Below are positions 1-9,334 of a stretch of DNA of 43,504 bases, one piece after another. A program made the position numbers and the translations under genes. The stretch spans positions 1 to 43,504 of the forward strand of contig CAIYHG010000144.1 of assembly GCA_903925975.1 (NCBI GenBank), in the 5' to 3' direction. Origin of the DNA: an uncultured Acidobacteriia bacterium. Its GTDB lineage: Bacteria; Acidobacteriota; Terriglobia; Bryobacterales; Bryobacteraceae. A model generated the notes under the pieces. That model searched no databases and was not told the origin of the DNA. It was given only the letters and a program-made list of their open reading frames with translations. Position 1 is the first letter of the stretch; each line of letters begins with the position of its first letter.

Positions 1-1
1 G

Positions 2-1768
2 CTATGTTGGCACGGAGGGGCCGTGAGTATCGGCGATTTCCCTCGCGATCTCCGCAGCCGCCGGCAGCTCGGAGATGCCGAGCGAGTCGAGCTCCGGCCT
101 GAGCCGGCCCCGCAGCCCACTCACGCGAGTGCCACGCGCCTCCAAGCCCGCTGCCAGCTTAGACGCCGGTTCCGGTGGCGCAAGGCGCGCGATCTCACGG
201 CCAACCTCTGCGAGGTCACGCTCCAACCCACGGCGTTTCTCCAGCTCCCGTCGGGCGGTGGGCAGGTCATTTGCGGCAGCGGCGCTTAAAGCTCCTGCAA
301 ACTCGTCTTCGGCCCTCCGAAGCCGCTCAATGAGTGCGTCGCGGTCCTCAATCTGAGGCTCAATAGCGATCTCTCCAACGCCTTCGACGCCGATTACGGT
401 TTTCGCGACTACGGCGACCGACGTGGTCGGCGCATTCAACGGCACTCCATCAAGACGTACGCGGCTGAGCGCATCCTTCTCGATTGCGAGGGATACAGAA
501 GTGGCTACGGCTTGGAGCGCGGCGTTGGCTTTCCAAAGCTCGGCGTCGGCAATCTCGATCCGTGCAACGGCCTCCTGCGTCGCGGTGATTTGTCCCACCA
601 ACCCGGAAAGTCGGATGGCCTCGGCTTGCAGTTCCACGGCTTTTACCAGCGTTGCCTCATGCCGTTCAATCTCGGCCTGCAATGCGGCGGCGTTTCGGCT
701 GCGCTCAAGCCGACGGCTCTTCTCACCGTTCAAGCGCGCCAATTCGCGGAGTGAGGCGAGTTCCTTCTCGCGGGTCTCGACTAGAAGTTTGGTCGCGTTC
801 TTGTGGGTTTCGGCTCGATCAACCTCGCTCGCGAGTCCCCGAATCTCGGCTTCGATCAGATCGGCTTCCCGCACGAGCTTCGCGAGGTCGTCCACAGCCG
901 CTCGCTCCCGCGCGGCCCGCTCCTCGGCTAGCTTGGCCTTGTTTCGAGCCGCATCGATCTCAGCGGCTCTGGTGGCCGCCGCCGTGCGGGCAACTCGAGC
1001 ATCTTCAAGTTCACGGAGATGGTCTTCATCGCTCCAATTGTCTTGGAGTTCCTTGCGCTCGCGCTTCAGGCGCGCGAGCGTGTCCATGTATCCAAATATT
1101 TCTCGCCGCTTTTCTTCAAACTTGGCGACACGATCTACCACCTTTTCGAGTCCGTCTTTAGCCTCTTTGAACTTTCCTCGCGGACCCCTCGCGCTGAGAA
1201 TCTCTCCCAAGGCCTGCTCGACCGCAACTGGAATTCTTCGGCCCCTTTCCCCTCCCGTGACAACACCCACTTGCGCTTCGATGCAGCCCTGCAAGGTGCG
1301 ACGACCCGCCTCATCAAGCTGGGCATCGCCGAATGATCCACCCTGGCGTACCCAGAGAGTTCCCCAAATGCCCGGCTCGCCGCCGCCGCGGCCGCCGGCA
1401 AATTCAAGCACTCGTTGAAGCTCTGCCTCCGCGGCTTCGTCTTCAAAGCGACGGTTGTTCGAGTTGGTGAGCACTGCCTTCCCGCTCGGGCCGGCGAATC
1501 GCTTCTTAATCGTCCAACGCAGGCCATCCAGGTCGAATGCCAATTCGACCTCCGGCACGGTACCGTTTACGAAGTGACGAAAGCTCCTAGCGCGCGCGGC
1601 CTGTGAATTCGCTTTTTCGAAAATCACCCCGTTGATCGCTTCCAGCAGAGTTGACTTCCCCAGTTCGTTTTCACCGACGAGGACGTTCACGCCATCAGTG
1701 ATTCCGTCCACCCGGACGGTTCCGACGAACTTGCGGAAATTTGTGAGTTGGACCGAGCGAATCCTCAT
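2..1768 (-). CDS. SbcC/YhaN-like DNA-repair ATPase, apparently lacking its C-terminal ATPase half
   Basis: SMC/RecN/SbcC-type ATPase subunit of a nuclease complex, expected to act on DNA ends with the metallophosphoesterase encoded just upstream. Seen: an ABC-type N-terminus (RIRSVQLTNFRKF), Walker A GENELGKST near residues 33-41, then long charged coiled coil from about residue 200 to 400. A short beta-rich mid section around residue 440-480 resembles the YhaN middle region. The start ATG overlaps the stop of the upstream gene (ATGA), so the two are translationally coupled. The frame closes with TAG at 2-4 after 588 residues. Family members are usually 850-1000 residues, with signature motif and Walker B at the C-terminus; neither is present here. 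It is either a true truncation, a frameshift at the window edge, or a split gene continuing to the left. Confidence 0.8.
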   Translation of the reverse strand: MRIRSVQLTNFRKFVGTVRVDGITDGVNVLVGENELGKSTLLEAINGVIFEKANSQAARARSFRHFVNGTVPEVELAFDLDGLRWTIKKRFAGPSGKAVLTNSNNRRFEDEAAEAELQRVLEFAGGRGGGEPGIWGTLWVRQGGSFGDAQLDEAGRRTLQGCIEAQVGVVTGGERGRRIPVAVEQALGEILSARGPRGKFKEAKDGLEKVVDRVAKFEEKRREIFGYMDTLARLKRERKELQDNWSDEDHLRELEDARVARTAAATRAAEIDAARNKAKLAEERAARERAAVDDLAKLVREADLIEAEIRGLASEVDRAETHKNATKLLVETREKELASLRELARLNGEKSRRLERSRNAAALQAEIERHEATLVKAVELQAEAIRLSGLVGQITATQEAVARIEIADAELWKANAALQAVATSVSLAIEKDALSRVRLDGVPLNAPTTSVAVVAKTVIGVEGVGEIAIEPQIEDRDALIERLRRAEDEFAGALSAAAANDLPTARRELEKRRGLERDLAEVGREIARLAPPEPASKLAAGLEARGTRVSGLRGRLRPELDSLGISELPAAAEIAREIADTHGPSVPT

Positions 1769-2931
1769 AGGTTTCCCGCCTGCTGCAAATGCTCGATGTA
1801 TAGCCGCCGCAACGCCAGTGAAGCAAGGCGCGCTCTCTGCGGATCGGATGCGTCCAGAGCCAAAGCTCTCAGTCGGTCCGCAGCCACTCTGACGAAGCCA
1901 GAGCGGTCGATGTCGTCCATATCGGCTTCGGTGGGCTCAAGCACCAGCCCGGTATCCTGCGAACGCATTGCCCTCACGCCCGCCCCAACGCCCTGGATGA
2001 TCCTCTCCTCGAATGTCTTACGGCCAGCCAATGACAGGGTGCCCGCAACTTGAAGGTCGAGGACGACTTTGCTCAAGTCTGGTTCCAGAGCGCGAAGCTC
2101 CGCTTCCAAGAGATCGATTTGAGAGTCGTCCGTAAGAGTCTTCTCGACCTGGTGCCAGCGGTACTGACCGACCTCCACGGGCGAAACCTGGGGCACAGCG
2201 CGTGGACCGGCGATGTCGACGAGGAGCGCCAGGCCACCGTTGCAAAGGGTCCCGCCGGACCCTGGATGCCGCTTGAACTGGTCTGGCTCTGGGGTGCCTG
2301 AATACCAGACGCGATCATTGATTTGCATCTGCCTGTGCCAATCGCCCATGGCGAGATAGGCAAGACCCGCAGTCCCGGCTCTGTTGGGATTTATGTAGTT
2401 TGAGGCGTCGCCGTCCGAACCGAAGCCCTGGATTGATCCATGCGCCAGACCGATGCGGACTGCCCCCTCCGGCGTCGGCTCTCTGTCCATGTAGGCGGTA
2501 AGATCGTCTACATACGCGGTGTAGGTAAGCGGCGCCGGCAAGAGGAACACGGCCCCGCCGTCGTCGTCCATAATCTGTACGGCACCCGGCTTCGTATGGA
2601 GGTGCACGTTCTGCGGGAGGTTCGCGCGAGAGAGACGGTCCCAAAGCCCGTTTTCCCGTATGTGGTCGTGATTGCCCGGCATGAGGTGCCACGCAACCTT
2701 GGGAAACTGCCGCATCGCCTCTAGCGGCTTGCCTAGAGTCTTGGGGGAGAGCTGCTGCTTGTCGTATATGTCACCAGCCAGCAGTATGGCCGACGCCCCG
2801 TGTCTGACGGCGAGTTCTCCGAGCGTGCGAACGGCGGCCTGGCGTGCATCTTGGAGCACCGCGGCAACCTCAGGCTCGAAAAACATGAACACCTTTCCGA
2901 CCTGAAGATCGGAAGAATGGATGAACCTCAT
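1765..2931 (-). CDS. SbcD/YhaO-like metallophosphoesterase (DNA repair nuclease subunit)
   Basis: Calcineurin-like phosphoesterase of 388 residues that would supply nuclease activity to the SbcC-like ATPase. Metal-site motifs are visible in order: SDLQ (D8), GDIYD, GNHD, AHGS and GDWH. Two differ from the classic SbcD pattern: D-x-H is D-L-Q here, and the last G-H-x-H is G-D-W-H. I believe a clade of bacterial 'DNA repair exonucleases' shares these changes, so the protein need not be inactive. A longer reading frame reaches 3048. I chose the ATG at 2931 because MRFIHSSD is the family N-terminus and GGAAAGG lies about 12 bases upstream. The stop overlaps the start of the ATPase gene. Confidence 0.85.
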   Translation of the reverse strand: MRFIHSSDLQVGKVFMFFEPEVAAVLQDARQAAVRTLGELAVRHGASAILLAGDIYDKQQLSPKTLGKPLEAMRQFPKVAWHLMPGNHDHIRENGLWDRLSRANLPQNVHLHTKPGAVQIMDDDGGAVFLLPAPLTYTAYVDDLTAYMDREPTPEGAVRIGLAHGSIQGFGSDGDASNYINPNRAGTAGLAYLAMGDWHRQMQINDRVWYSGTPEPDQFKRHPGSGGTLCNGGLALLVDIAGPRAVPQVSPVEVGQYRWHQVEKTLTDDSQIDLLEAELRALEPDLSKVVLDLQVAGTLSLAGRKTFEERIIQGVGAGVRAMRSQDTGLVLEPTEADMDDIDRSGFVRVAADRLRALALDASDPQRARLASLALRRLYIEHLQQAGNL

Positions 2932-3314
2932 ATTCTCGATGACCTTTCCAGCCGTCCCACGCTGTGGATGGGCTGCCCAGACGGCGAATCCAGCGCTGGA
3001 TTCGAAACGGTGGCCTACGGCATCGATCACCGTCCGCGATACACTCACGGGGGTGGCGCGCCCATAATATCGCGCCGTTTATTCTATCTCGCAGCACATG
3101 AGGTGTGTGCTAAGAAACCCTTGATGACCTCTGGCAGATTCCATCCCTGCTGGGCCCGCTGGACTGGTCCGCTCAGACGCTTGCACGGCCCAGGTCTCGA
3201 CTGCGGCGTTGGCCGGATTGTTTTTCGGGATTGGGGAAAAACCGGGGAACCGATTGCCTCATCGCCAAACCCGCCCCTGCCGCTTGGGCTCGCGCCAGGA
3301 GGGGACCCGCCCTG
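2932..3314. other. Intergenic stretch upstream of the sbcD-like gene
   Basis: No convincing gene in these 383 bases. The only structure I see is a small interrupted palindrome at 3093-3111 (AGCACA, 7 bases, TGTGCT), which could be a protein-binding site for the minus-strand nuclease operon. TATTAT (minus strand, 3064-3069) resembles a -10 box but has no recognisable -35 at the right distance. No T-tailed terminator is visible for the aldolase-like gene that ends at 3315. Confidence 0.3.
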
Positions 3315-4598
3315 TCACTTCCCCGAAAGAAACACTTCTTCCAGTTCGCGAATGGTGCGCTCGGACATCGGCTTGAGGCGGCCGATGGCGCGGGAACCGA
3401 TGATTGAGGTTGCCGTGGATTCCACTACCTCCAGCCTGTCGAAGGCTTCGAGCGGAGATCGCCCCGTGACCAGCACGCCTTCGTTCTCGAGCAGCACCAC
3501 GGGGCGCTCGGTCGAAGTCAGGCCGGCCAGTTCCGCCGTATCCTCGAACAGCATGCGGTAGGATGCCCTGGCGGGCTGGCGGACGACGACGTAACACTCC
3601 GTCATCGCCGTCGTATCTAACTCAGTCCCTGTCACGCTGAACGCGCCCGAGTTCACCGGGCACGCGTTGACAATCGCATTCACTTCGGGGCGGGCGCGGT
3701 AGATGGCCTCGTGCGCCGCTGCCGCCCGCGACGGTTTCGCGCCGGCCTGTGCGCGTCCTTCGCGGATCAGGACCAGGTCGCTCACTTCGAGCGCGCCTCG
3801 ATCGGCTTCAGCCGGCGTGATCAGGAAGGAAGAACCCTCCAGCCTGGCCGAAAATGCGCCCTGCGCTCCGGTGAACAGTCTCTGGCGGTAGGCCCGCCGG
3901 ACAAACTCGCAAACCACTTGGCGGAGTTCCCGCTCGGGGCCCGCTGGCTCGCCGTGCTCGAATTCGGCGTAGGGAATCCCTCGGCTGGCCAGAGCCAGTT
4001 CGGCGTCGGGCAGGAGCCGCGGCTCGCGGCCCAGCAGCCGGGCCTGGATGTGCGTTCGCGCGGTGAACTCGAAGGTCTCGAAGCGGAGGAACGCCTCGCG
4101 AAGATCGCGCCCGGCGGTCACCACGCCGTGGTTCTCCATGATCACGCAATCGGCGCCCTCGGTGAACCGCTTCGCCACCGAGTGGCCCAACGCCGCGCTG
4201 CCGGGCAACCCGTAGGGCGCAAAGGCGCCGCGGCCGCACACCTGCCAGGCGCGGCAGGTGATCCTGGTATCGGGCGATTCGTGGATCAGGCTGAAAGCTA
4301 CCAGACCTACCGGGTGCGCGTGGACGATGCCGTGTGCGTCGGGCCTGGCGCGGTAGATCGATTCGTGAAACGGAAGTTCCGACGAAGGCGCGCCGCCCTC
4401 TACCGAGCCATCCGGCCGCACGCGCACGATCTCATCGCGGGACAGCGCGCCCTTATCCAAGCGCGCCGGCGTAATCCAGATGTCCCCGTTCGCCTCGCGT
4501 ATCGAAATGTTGCCTCCCGATGTGGTGGTCATTCCGTGGCGGTAGATTCGCTGCATCGTGCTGAGAATCTGGTCGCGGGGGTCGAGGGACAAATCCAT
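3315..4598 (-). CDS. Tandem class II aldolase/adducin-family protein with degenerate second domain
   Basis: Two class II aldolase/adducin domains in one 427-residue chain. The first (about residues 7-190) keeps the full active site: PSSELPFHE with Glu74, zinc ligands in HAHP (His93, His95) and ENHG (His157). The family cleaves or dehydrates phosphorylated sugars (fuculose-P and ribulose-P aldolases, MtnB). The second domain (about 225-405) aligns by eye but reads SRAAAAHE, NACP and ENEG at the same places, so the catalytic Glu and all three His are gone. It is probably structural or regulatory. The substrate cannot be named. I chose the start at 4598 because GGAGAAG lies about 10 bases upstream; an ATG at 4634 is the alternative. 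Monocistronic. Confidence 0.82.
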   Translation of the reverse strand: MDLSLDPRDQILSTMQRIYRHGMTTTSGGNISIREANGDIWITPARLDKGALSRDEIVRVRPDGSVEGGAPSSELPFHESIYRARPDAHGIVHAHPVGLVAFSLIHESPDTRITCRAWQVCGRGAFAPYGLPGSAALGHSVAKRFTEGADCVIMENHGVVTAGRDLREAFLRFETFEFTARTHIQARLLGREPRLLPDAELALASRGIPYAEFEHGEPAGPERELRQVVCEFVRRAYRQRLFTGAQGAFSARLEGSSFLITPAEADRGALEVSDLVLIREGRAQAGAKPSRAAAAHEAIYRARPEVNAIVNACPVNSGAFSVTGTELDTTAMTECYVVVRQPARASYRMLFEDTAELAGLTSTERPVVLLENEGVLVTGRSPLEAFDRLEVVESTATSIIGSRAIGRLKPMSERTIRELEEVFLSGK

Positions 4599-4710
4599 AT
4601 CTACTATCTTCTCCAGTTGCGGGCGAAAGTGCATCTGCCCGATTTTCCGGACCGGGCCGGAAGATCCGCCGCGGCTCTTTCCCGGGGCGCTCGACGGGCG
4701 AGCGTATGTC

Positions 4711-4824
4711 TAAGAGCTTGTTGAAAGAGCCCTGGCAGGCGAAACCGCCTGCCCCACCTGGCGGCGCAAGCGGTTGAGAATTGGTGGTGACACACTGAGA
4801 ACAGGCTTTTCAGTAAGCTCCTAA
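4711..4824. repeat. MITE-like element with imperfect terminal inverted repeats
   Basis: The left end (4711-4731) begins TAAGAGCTTGTTGAAAGAGC. The reverse complement of the right end (4804-4824) begins TTAGGAGCTTACTGAAAAGC. The ends share GAGCTT, TGAAA and AGCC with the same spacing give or take one base. Inside the left end sits a perfect 7-bp hairpin, GGCAGGC/GCCTGCC (4734-4753). The element fills the gap (4599-4957) between the aldolase-like gene and lolD and carries no ORF. The shape suggests a small non-autonomous transposable element or dispersed repeat; no target-site duplication was clear. Confidence 0.45.
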
Positions 4825-4957
4825 AGCGCGCTCCGTTCCGCCGAGGGGGCTCGCCCGCACCGGGCGGCCGCTCGCCGGTTCGGAATCGCCGATACCGCCG
4901 GTGTACGGTCTATTACAGATTCCGCGGCAACCGCATATGAACTATCGTAAGAACAGG

Positions 4958-5680
4958 ATGTCAGAGCCTTATATCCGCGCGCGCGGCGTCTCCAAGGTCT
5001 ACCGGTCGGGCGACGCCGATTTGACCGTGTTCTCGAATTTGGATTTCGACGTGGAGCGCGGCGAAATGCTGGCCCTAGTGGGCGAATCCGGCGCCGGCAA
5101 ATCCACGCTGCTGCACCTGTTGGGCGGCCTGGATACTCCCACGAGCGGAACGATTCACTACGAGAGTAGAGAAATATCGCAGCTTACCGAGCCCGAGCGG
5201 GCGGGCTTCCGCAACCAGGTAATTGGTTTTGTCTGGCAAGTCCATTATTTGCTTCCCGAATTCACGGCGATCGAGAACGTGATGATGCCTCTGCTGGTGA
5301 GGGGCTGGGCTCGCGAACAGGCCGAGGCCGAGGCCCTGCCCCGCCTGGAAGAGGTGGGTTTGCGGGCGCGGGCGACTCATCGCGCCGGGGAATTATCCGG
5401 CGGTGAGCAACAGCGGGTGGTGCTGGCGCGCGCCCTGGTGGGTAAACCTTCCGTACTTTTAGCCGATGAGCCTACTGGGAATCTGGATTTTAAGACCGCG
5501 GGGATGGTATTCGATCTTTTGGAAGAGATGCACCGTTCCAATCGCCTTACGTCGGTTTTGGTAACGCACAATTGGGGTTTTGCACGCCGCTGCGACCGCG
5601 TGTTGAACATGGACCGGGGCGGTATTGCTCCCGTAATCTCTACTCCGTCGCAACCGGAGACCCACCAGGAGTATCTTTAG
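4958..5680 (+). CDS. lolD: LolD-family ABC transporter ATP-binding protein
   Basis: ATPase of the LolCDE/MacB class, which releases lipoproteins from the inner membrane or powers other non-transport work in the envelope. About 240 residues with Walker A GESGAGKST, a Q-loop region WQVHYLLPEFTAIENVMMP that is characteristic of LolD, signature LSGGEQQRV, Walker B VLLADEP and a switch His (VTHN). No LolC/LolE permease is in the window, so the membrane partner must be elsewhere. Start is uncertain: ATG 4958 (MSEPYIRARG) matches the family N-terminus best, ATG 4937 and GTG 4901 are alternatives, and none has a strong ribosome site. clpC begins 23 bases after the stop, so the two are probably co-transcribed. 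Confidence 0.85.
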   Translation: MSEPYIRARGVSKVYRSGDADLTVFSNLDFDVERGEMLALVGESGAGKSTLLHLLGGLDTPTSGTIHYESREISQLTEPERAGFRNQVIGFVWQVHYLLPEFTAIENVMMPLLVRGWAREQAEAEALPRLEEVGLRARATHRAGELSGGEQQRVVLARALVGKPSVLLADEPTGNLDFKTAGMVFDLLEEMHRSNRLTSVLVTHNWGFARRCDRVLNMDRGGIAPVISTPSQPETHQEYL

Positions 5681-5703
5681 TTCTAGGGGGGCGTCACAAT
5701 CAT

Positions 5704-8187
5704 ATGTTCGAGCGTTATACGGAGAAGGCGCGGAGGGTTATCTTCTTCGCAAGGTACGAAGCCAGCCAGTTCGGAAGTCCCTACATTGAAACCGAACACC
5801 TGCTGCTCGGCCTGTTGCGCGAAGACAAGGCGCTGGCAAACCGGTTCCTACGTTCTCACGCCGCGGTGGAATCGATCCGTAAGCAAGTGGAAGGGCACAC
5901 CACGGTGCGGGAGAAGGTATCCACGTCCGTAGATCTGCCTCTCAGCCACGAGTGCAAGCGGGTGCTGGCCTACGGCGCGGAAGAAGCGGAGCGGCTGAGC
6001 CATAAGCACATCGGCACCGAGCACCTGCTGCTAGGGCTGCTGCGCGAGGAGAAGTGCTTCGCCGCGGAGATCCTCCACGAACGGGGGCTGCGGCTTTCCA
6101 CTATCCGCGAGGAACTGGCGCGCTCGCAGAGCGAAAAGGTGGCGTCCGCCCGGCCGAAAGAGAGCTCCCTGCTCTCGGAGTTCAGCCGCGACCTGACCCA
6201 GAACGCCATGGATAACACGCTCGACCCTCTGGTGGGGCGCGATTACGAACTGGAACGCGTGGTTCAAATTCTGTGCCGCCGGACAAAGAACAACCCCGTG
6301 CTGATCGGCGAGCCGGGCGTGGGAAAGACCGCCATCGTGGAAGGTCTGGCCCAGCGCATTGCCGACGGCGATGTTCCCTCATTCCTCGCCGACAAGCGCA
6401 TTTTGGCGTTGGATCTTTCGCTGATCGTGGCCGGCACCAAGTACCGCGGGCAGTTTGAAGAGCGGCTCAAGACCATCATGAAGGAACTGATGGAGAATCA
6501 GAACGCCATCATCTTCATCGACGAACTGCACACGCTGGTGGGCGCGGGATCCGCCGAAGGCTCGCTCGACGCCGCGAACATCCTGAAGCCGGCGCTTTCC
6601 CGGGGCGAAATTCAGTGCATCGGGGCCACCACGCCGGCCGAATTCCGCAAGTCCATCGAGAAGGACCGGTCGCTCGAACGCCGTTTCCAGGCCGTCAAGG
6701 TGCCGCCGCCCAGCGAAGTGGACGCCATTAAGATCCTGTTCGGCATCAAGGACCGCTACGAGAAGTTTCACGCGGTGGCCTACACGGATGACGCCATCGA
6801 AACCGCGGTGTTCACGTCCAGCCGCTACATTCCGGACCGCTATCTGCCGGATAAGGCCATCGATCTGATCGACGAAGCCGGCGCGCGTGTGAAACTGCGG
6901 CAGACTACGCTGCCCTCGGACCTGGCGGACATCCAGAAGCGCATCAAGTTCATCGTGCACCGCATGGAGAACGCGATCGCCAATCACGAGTTTGAAAAGG
7001 CCCGGTTCTATTCCGACGAGGAACGCAAGGAGCGCGAGAACATGCGCCTCCTGCGGGAGAAGTACAACCTGGACGATACCTCCACTGGCTGCGTCACTAA
7101 AGACGATATCGAGGAAGTGGTGGCCCGCTGGACCGGCGTCCCCATGACCTCCATCAAAGAGGAAGAGATCGCCAAGCTCCTGCGCATCGAGGACGAACTG
7201 CACAAGCGCATCATCAGCCAGGAGAAGGCGATTTCCGTACTGGCAAGAGCCATTCGCCGTTCGCGCGCCGGCCTCAAGGCCAGCAACCGGCCCGCCGGCT
7301 CGTTCCTATTCCTGGGCCCCACCGGCGTGGGCAAGACCGAAGTCGCACGCGCTCTGGCAGGGTTCCTGTTCGGGAGCGAAAAGAGTCTGGTCCGTTTCGA
7401 CATGTCGGAGTACATGGAGAAACATTCGGTTTCGAAGCTCATCGGTTCCCCTCCCGGATACGTGGGTTACGAGGAGGGCGGCCAGCTTACCGAGCGCGTC
7501 AAGCGCAACCCTTACTCGATCATCCTGCTGGATGAAATCGAGAAGGCGCACCCGGATATCTACAACATCCTGTTGCAGGTGTTTGAGGACGGCCAGTTGA
7601 CCGATGGCCTGGGCAACCAGGTGGATTTCAAGAACACGATCATCATCATGACCTCGAACCTGGGCGCGCGTTTCCTCGAAAAGCGCGGCAACCTGGGCTT
7701 CTCGGCTCCGGCCGGGGAAGGCACCGCCGGAAAGATCGAGGAAATGGTCCGCGCCGAGGTGAAGAAGGTATTCAATCCGGAGTTCCTTAACCGGCTGGAC
7801 GACGTGATTCTGTTCAGCTCGCTCACCGACGACGATCTGATCAAGATCATCGGCCTGTTGGTGGAGCAGGTGAATGGCAATCTGGTGGCCAAGCAGGTGA
7901 AACTGCGCCTAGGGCCCGACGCGGCCCGTTACATCCTGGAGAAGACCTGCGGCGACCGCAGTTACGGCGCCCGTCCGCTGCGCCGGGCTTTGCAGAAGTA
8001 TATCGAGGACCCGCTTTCGGAGGCGCTGATTCAAGGCTCGCTGCCGCGCCCGGCCGAACTGGAGGTCTACCTAGGCGATACCGGGATCTACTACCGCCAG
8101 GTGAACGCTCCGGACGCGGAAGCAGCCGTAACGGCGGGCGGCCCGCCGGCGGAACCGGCCCCCGGGACCCTGCTTTACACGTTCTAG
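5704..8187 (+). CDS. clpC: ATP-dependent Clp protease ATP-binding subunit ClpC
   Basis: Hsp100 unfoldase that feeds substrates to ClpP. Domains in order over 827 residues: two Clp-N repeats (about 1-145), AAA+ D1 with Walker A GEPGVGKT at 202-209, a UVR-like middle coiled coil about 410-455, and AAA+ D2 with Walker A GPTGVGKT at 538-545. The tripeptide LGF at 664-666 matches the ClpP-docking loop, so it should work with ClpP rather than as a ClpB disaggregase. I placed the start at [10 protein letters not shown], preceded by AGGGGGG; the frame stays open farther upstream but overlaps lolD. No ctsR, mcsA or mcsB lies beside it, unlike in Firmicutes. A strong terminator follows. Confidence 0.95.
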   Translation: MFERYTEKARRVIFFARYEASQFGSPYIETEHLLLGLLREDKALANRFLRSHAAVESIRKQVEGHTTVREKVSTSVDLPLSHECKRVLAYGAEEAERLSHKHIGTEHLLLGLLREEKCFAAEILHERGLRLSTIREELARSQSEKVASARPKESSLLSEFSRDLTQNAMDNTLDPLVGRDYELERVVQILCRRTKNNPVLIGEPGVGKTAIVEGLAQRIADGDVPSFLADKRILALDLSLIVAGTKYRGQFEERLKTIMKELMENQNAIIFIDELHTLVGAGSAEGSLDAANILKPALSRGEIQCIGATTPAEFRKSIEKDRSLERRFQAVKVPPPSEVDAIKILFGIKDRYEKFHAVAYTDDAIETAVFTSSRYIPDRYLPDKAIDLIDEAGARVKLRQTTLPSDLADIQKRIKFIVHRMENAIANHEFEKARFYSDEERKERENMRLLREKYNLDDTSTGCVTKDDIEEVVARWTGVPMTSIKEEEIAKLLRIEDELHKRIISQEKAISVLARAIRRSRAGLKASNRPAGSFLFLGPTGVGKTEVARALAGFLFGSEKSLVRFDMSEYMEKHSVSKLIGSPPGYVGYEEGGQLTERVKRNPYSIILLDEIEKAHPDIYNILLQVFEDGQLTDGLGNQVDFKNTIIIMTSNLGARFLEKRGNLGFSAPAGEGTAGKIEEMVRAEVKKVFNPEFLNRLDDVILFSSLTDDDLIKIIGLLVEQVNGNLVAKQVKLRLGPDAARYILEKTCGDRSYGARPLRRALQKYIEDPLSEALIQGSLPRPAELEVYLGDTGIYYRQVNAPDAEAAVTAGGPPAEPAPGTLLYTF

Positions 8188-8199
8188 ACCGCTTCGCTC

Positions 8200-8234
8200 A
8201 GCCCCCGGCCACCCGGCCGGGGGCTTTCTATTTT
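8200..8234 (+). terminator. Rho-independent terminator of clpC
   Basis: A perfect 11-bp stem, AGCCCCCGGCC (8200-8210) and GGCCGGGGGCT (8215-8225), with a four-base loop, followed by the T-rich run TTTCTATTTT. It lies 12 bases after the clpC stop and separates lolD-clpC from the parvulin gene. Confidence 0.9.
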
Positions 8235-8279
8235 GCCCGCACCCCGGTGTTTGCCCCTTTCGGGCGGCCGTGTCCCGGT

Positions 8280-8285
8280 TACAAT
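8280..8285 (+). promoter_or_regulatory. Possible -10 box (TACAAT) giving a near-leaderless transcript
   Basis: TACAAT ends 11 bases before the ATG of the parvulin gene. If it is a -10 box, transcription would begin only a few bases before the start codon. No good -35 is visible. The same hexamer stands at nearly the same distance before the ctaA start. Confidence 0.3.
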
Positions 8286-8296
8286 GGGATTTCAGC

Positions 8297-9322
8297 ATGA
8301 AGCGTTACTTACTGTACTTGATAGCGGCGCTGGCAGTTTTCGCCCAGTTTTCGTGCAAGCGCTCGCTCCCCGCGGGTATTGCGGCAGAAGTGAATGGGCG
8401 CGCGATTACCGACGCCGAGTTGACCAAGTCCTTTCAGACGCAGTTCCCCGACCCGATCGAGGGAGCGAACGAGGATCTGGTTCAGACCCAGCGTCTCGAC
8501 GTCCTGACCAGCCTGATCACCAACGAGATCCTCTTGCAGCGCGCCGAGAAGATGGGCTTGGCAGCCGTGGACGCGGACGTGGAGGCCGAGTTCAACAAGC
8601 TCAAGGCGCCCTACACCAAAGAGGAGTTCCAGAATCAGCTCAACGACCGCAAGCTCACCGAGGCCGACCTGAAATCGCAGGTCCGCCGCCAGCTCACGGT
8701 GGATAAGTTGATCAATAAGGAAATTACCTCGCACATTACCATCACCGACGCCGACGTAACCAACTTCTACAATGCCAACAAGACGAGCTTCAATCTGGCC
8801 GAGCCGCAGATTCACATGGCGCAGATTCTGGTGACGCCTTACGCCGACCCGGAAGTACGCAACCTCAAGAACAGCAAGTCCCAGAACGAGGCCGAGGCAA
8901 GAGCCAAGATCGAGGATCTGCTGGCGCGCCTGCGCCGCGGCGACGATTTCGCCATGGTGGCGCAGAACTATTCCGAGGACGCGAAGTCGGTTGCCAACGG
9001 CGGCGATATGGGCTTTTTGCCGGAATCCGCGTTGGATAAGGTCAGCCCGGAACTGCGCAAAATCATTATGGGATTGCAGCCCGGCGCCATGTCGCAGGTG
9101 ATCCACACCGAGGAAGGCTACCGCATTCTCAAGGTGATATCGAGGGAACCGGCCGGACAGCGGGACCTGAACGACCCGCGCGTCCAGACGAGCATCCGCG
9201 AATCGCTCCGCAACAGCAAGGACCAGTTGCTGAAGGCGGCCTACTACGAAGTCGCGCGGAACAGCGCCAAGGTAGAGAATTACCTGGCGCAGCGCATCAT
9301 CGATAACGCCGGCGCAAAATAG
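8297..9322 (+). CDS. SurA/PrsA-like parvulin peptidyl-prolyl isomerase
   Basis: Periplasmic or membrane-anchored folding chaperone of 341 residues. A hydrophobic signal segment (YLLYLIAALAVFAQFSC) ends in Cys20, so a lipoprotein is possible although the lipobox is not canonical. An N-terminal SurA-N-like helical domain follows (about 30-165), with VNGRAITDAEL typical of the family. Then comes a parvulin domain (about 180-290) with HMAQILV, GGDMGFLP and the usual closing GYRILKV. It stands alone after the clpC terminator, converging on the flxA end of the hdr operon. I chose the start from the signal peptide; an upstream in-frame start at 8270 looks unlikely. Confidence 0.88.
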   Translation: MKRYLLYLIAALAVFAQFSCKRSLPAGIAAEVNGRAITDAELTKSFQTQFPDPIEGANEDLVQTQRLDVLTSLITNEILLQRAEKMGLAAVDADVEAEFNKLKAPYTKEEFQNQLNDRKLTEADLKSQVRRQLTVDKLINKEITSHITITDADVTNFYNANKTSFNLAEPQIHMAQILVTPYADPEVRNLKNSKSQNEAEARAKIEDLLARLRRGDDFAMVAQNYSEDAKSVANGGDMGFLPESALDKVSPELRKIIMGLQPGAMSQVIHTEEGYRILKVISREPAGQRDLNDPRVQTSIRESLRNSKDQLLKAAYYEVARNSAKVENYLAQRIIDNAGAK

Positions 9323-9334
9323 CGCGCGAGAAGA

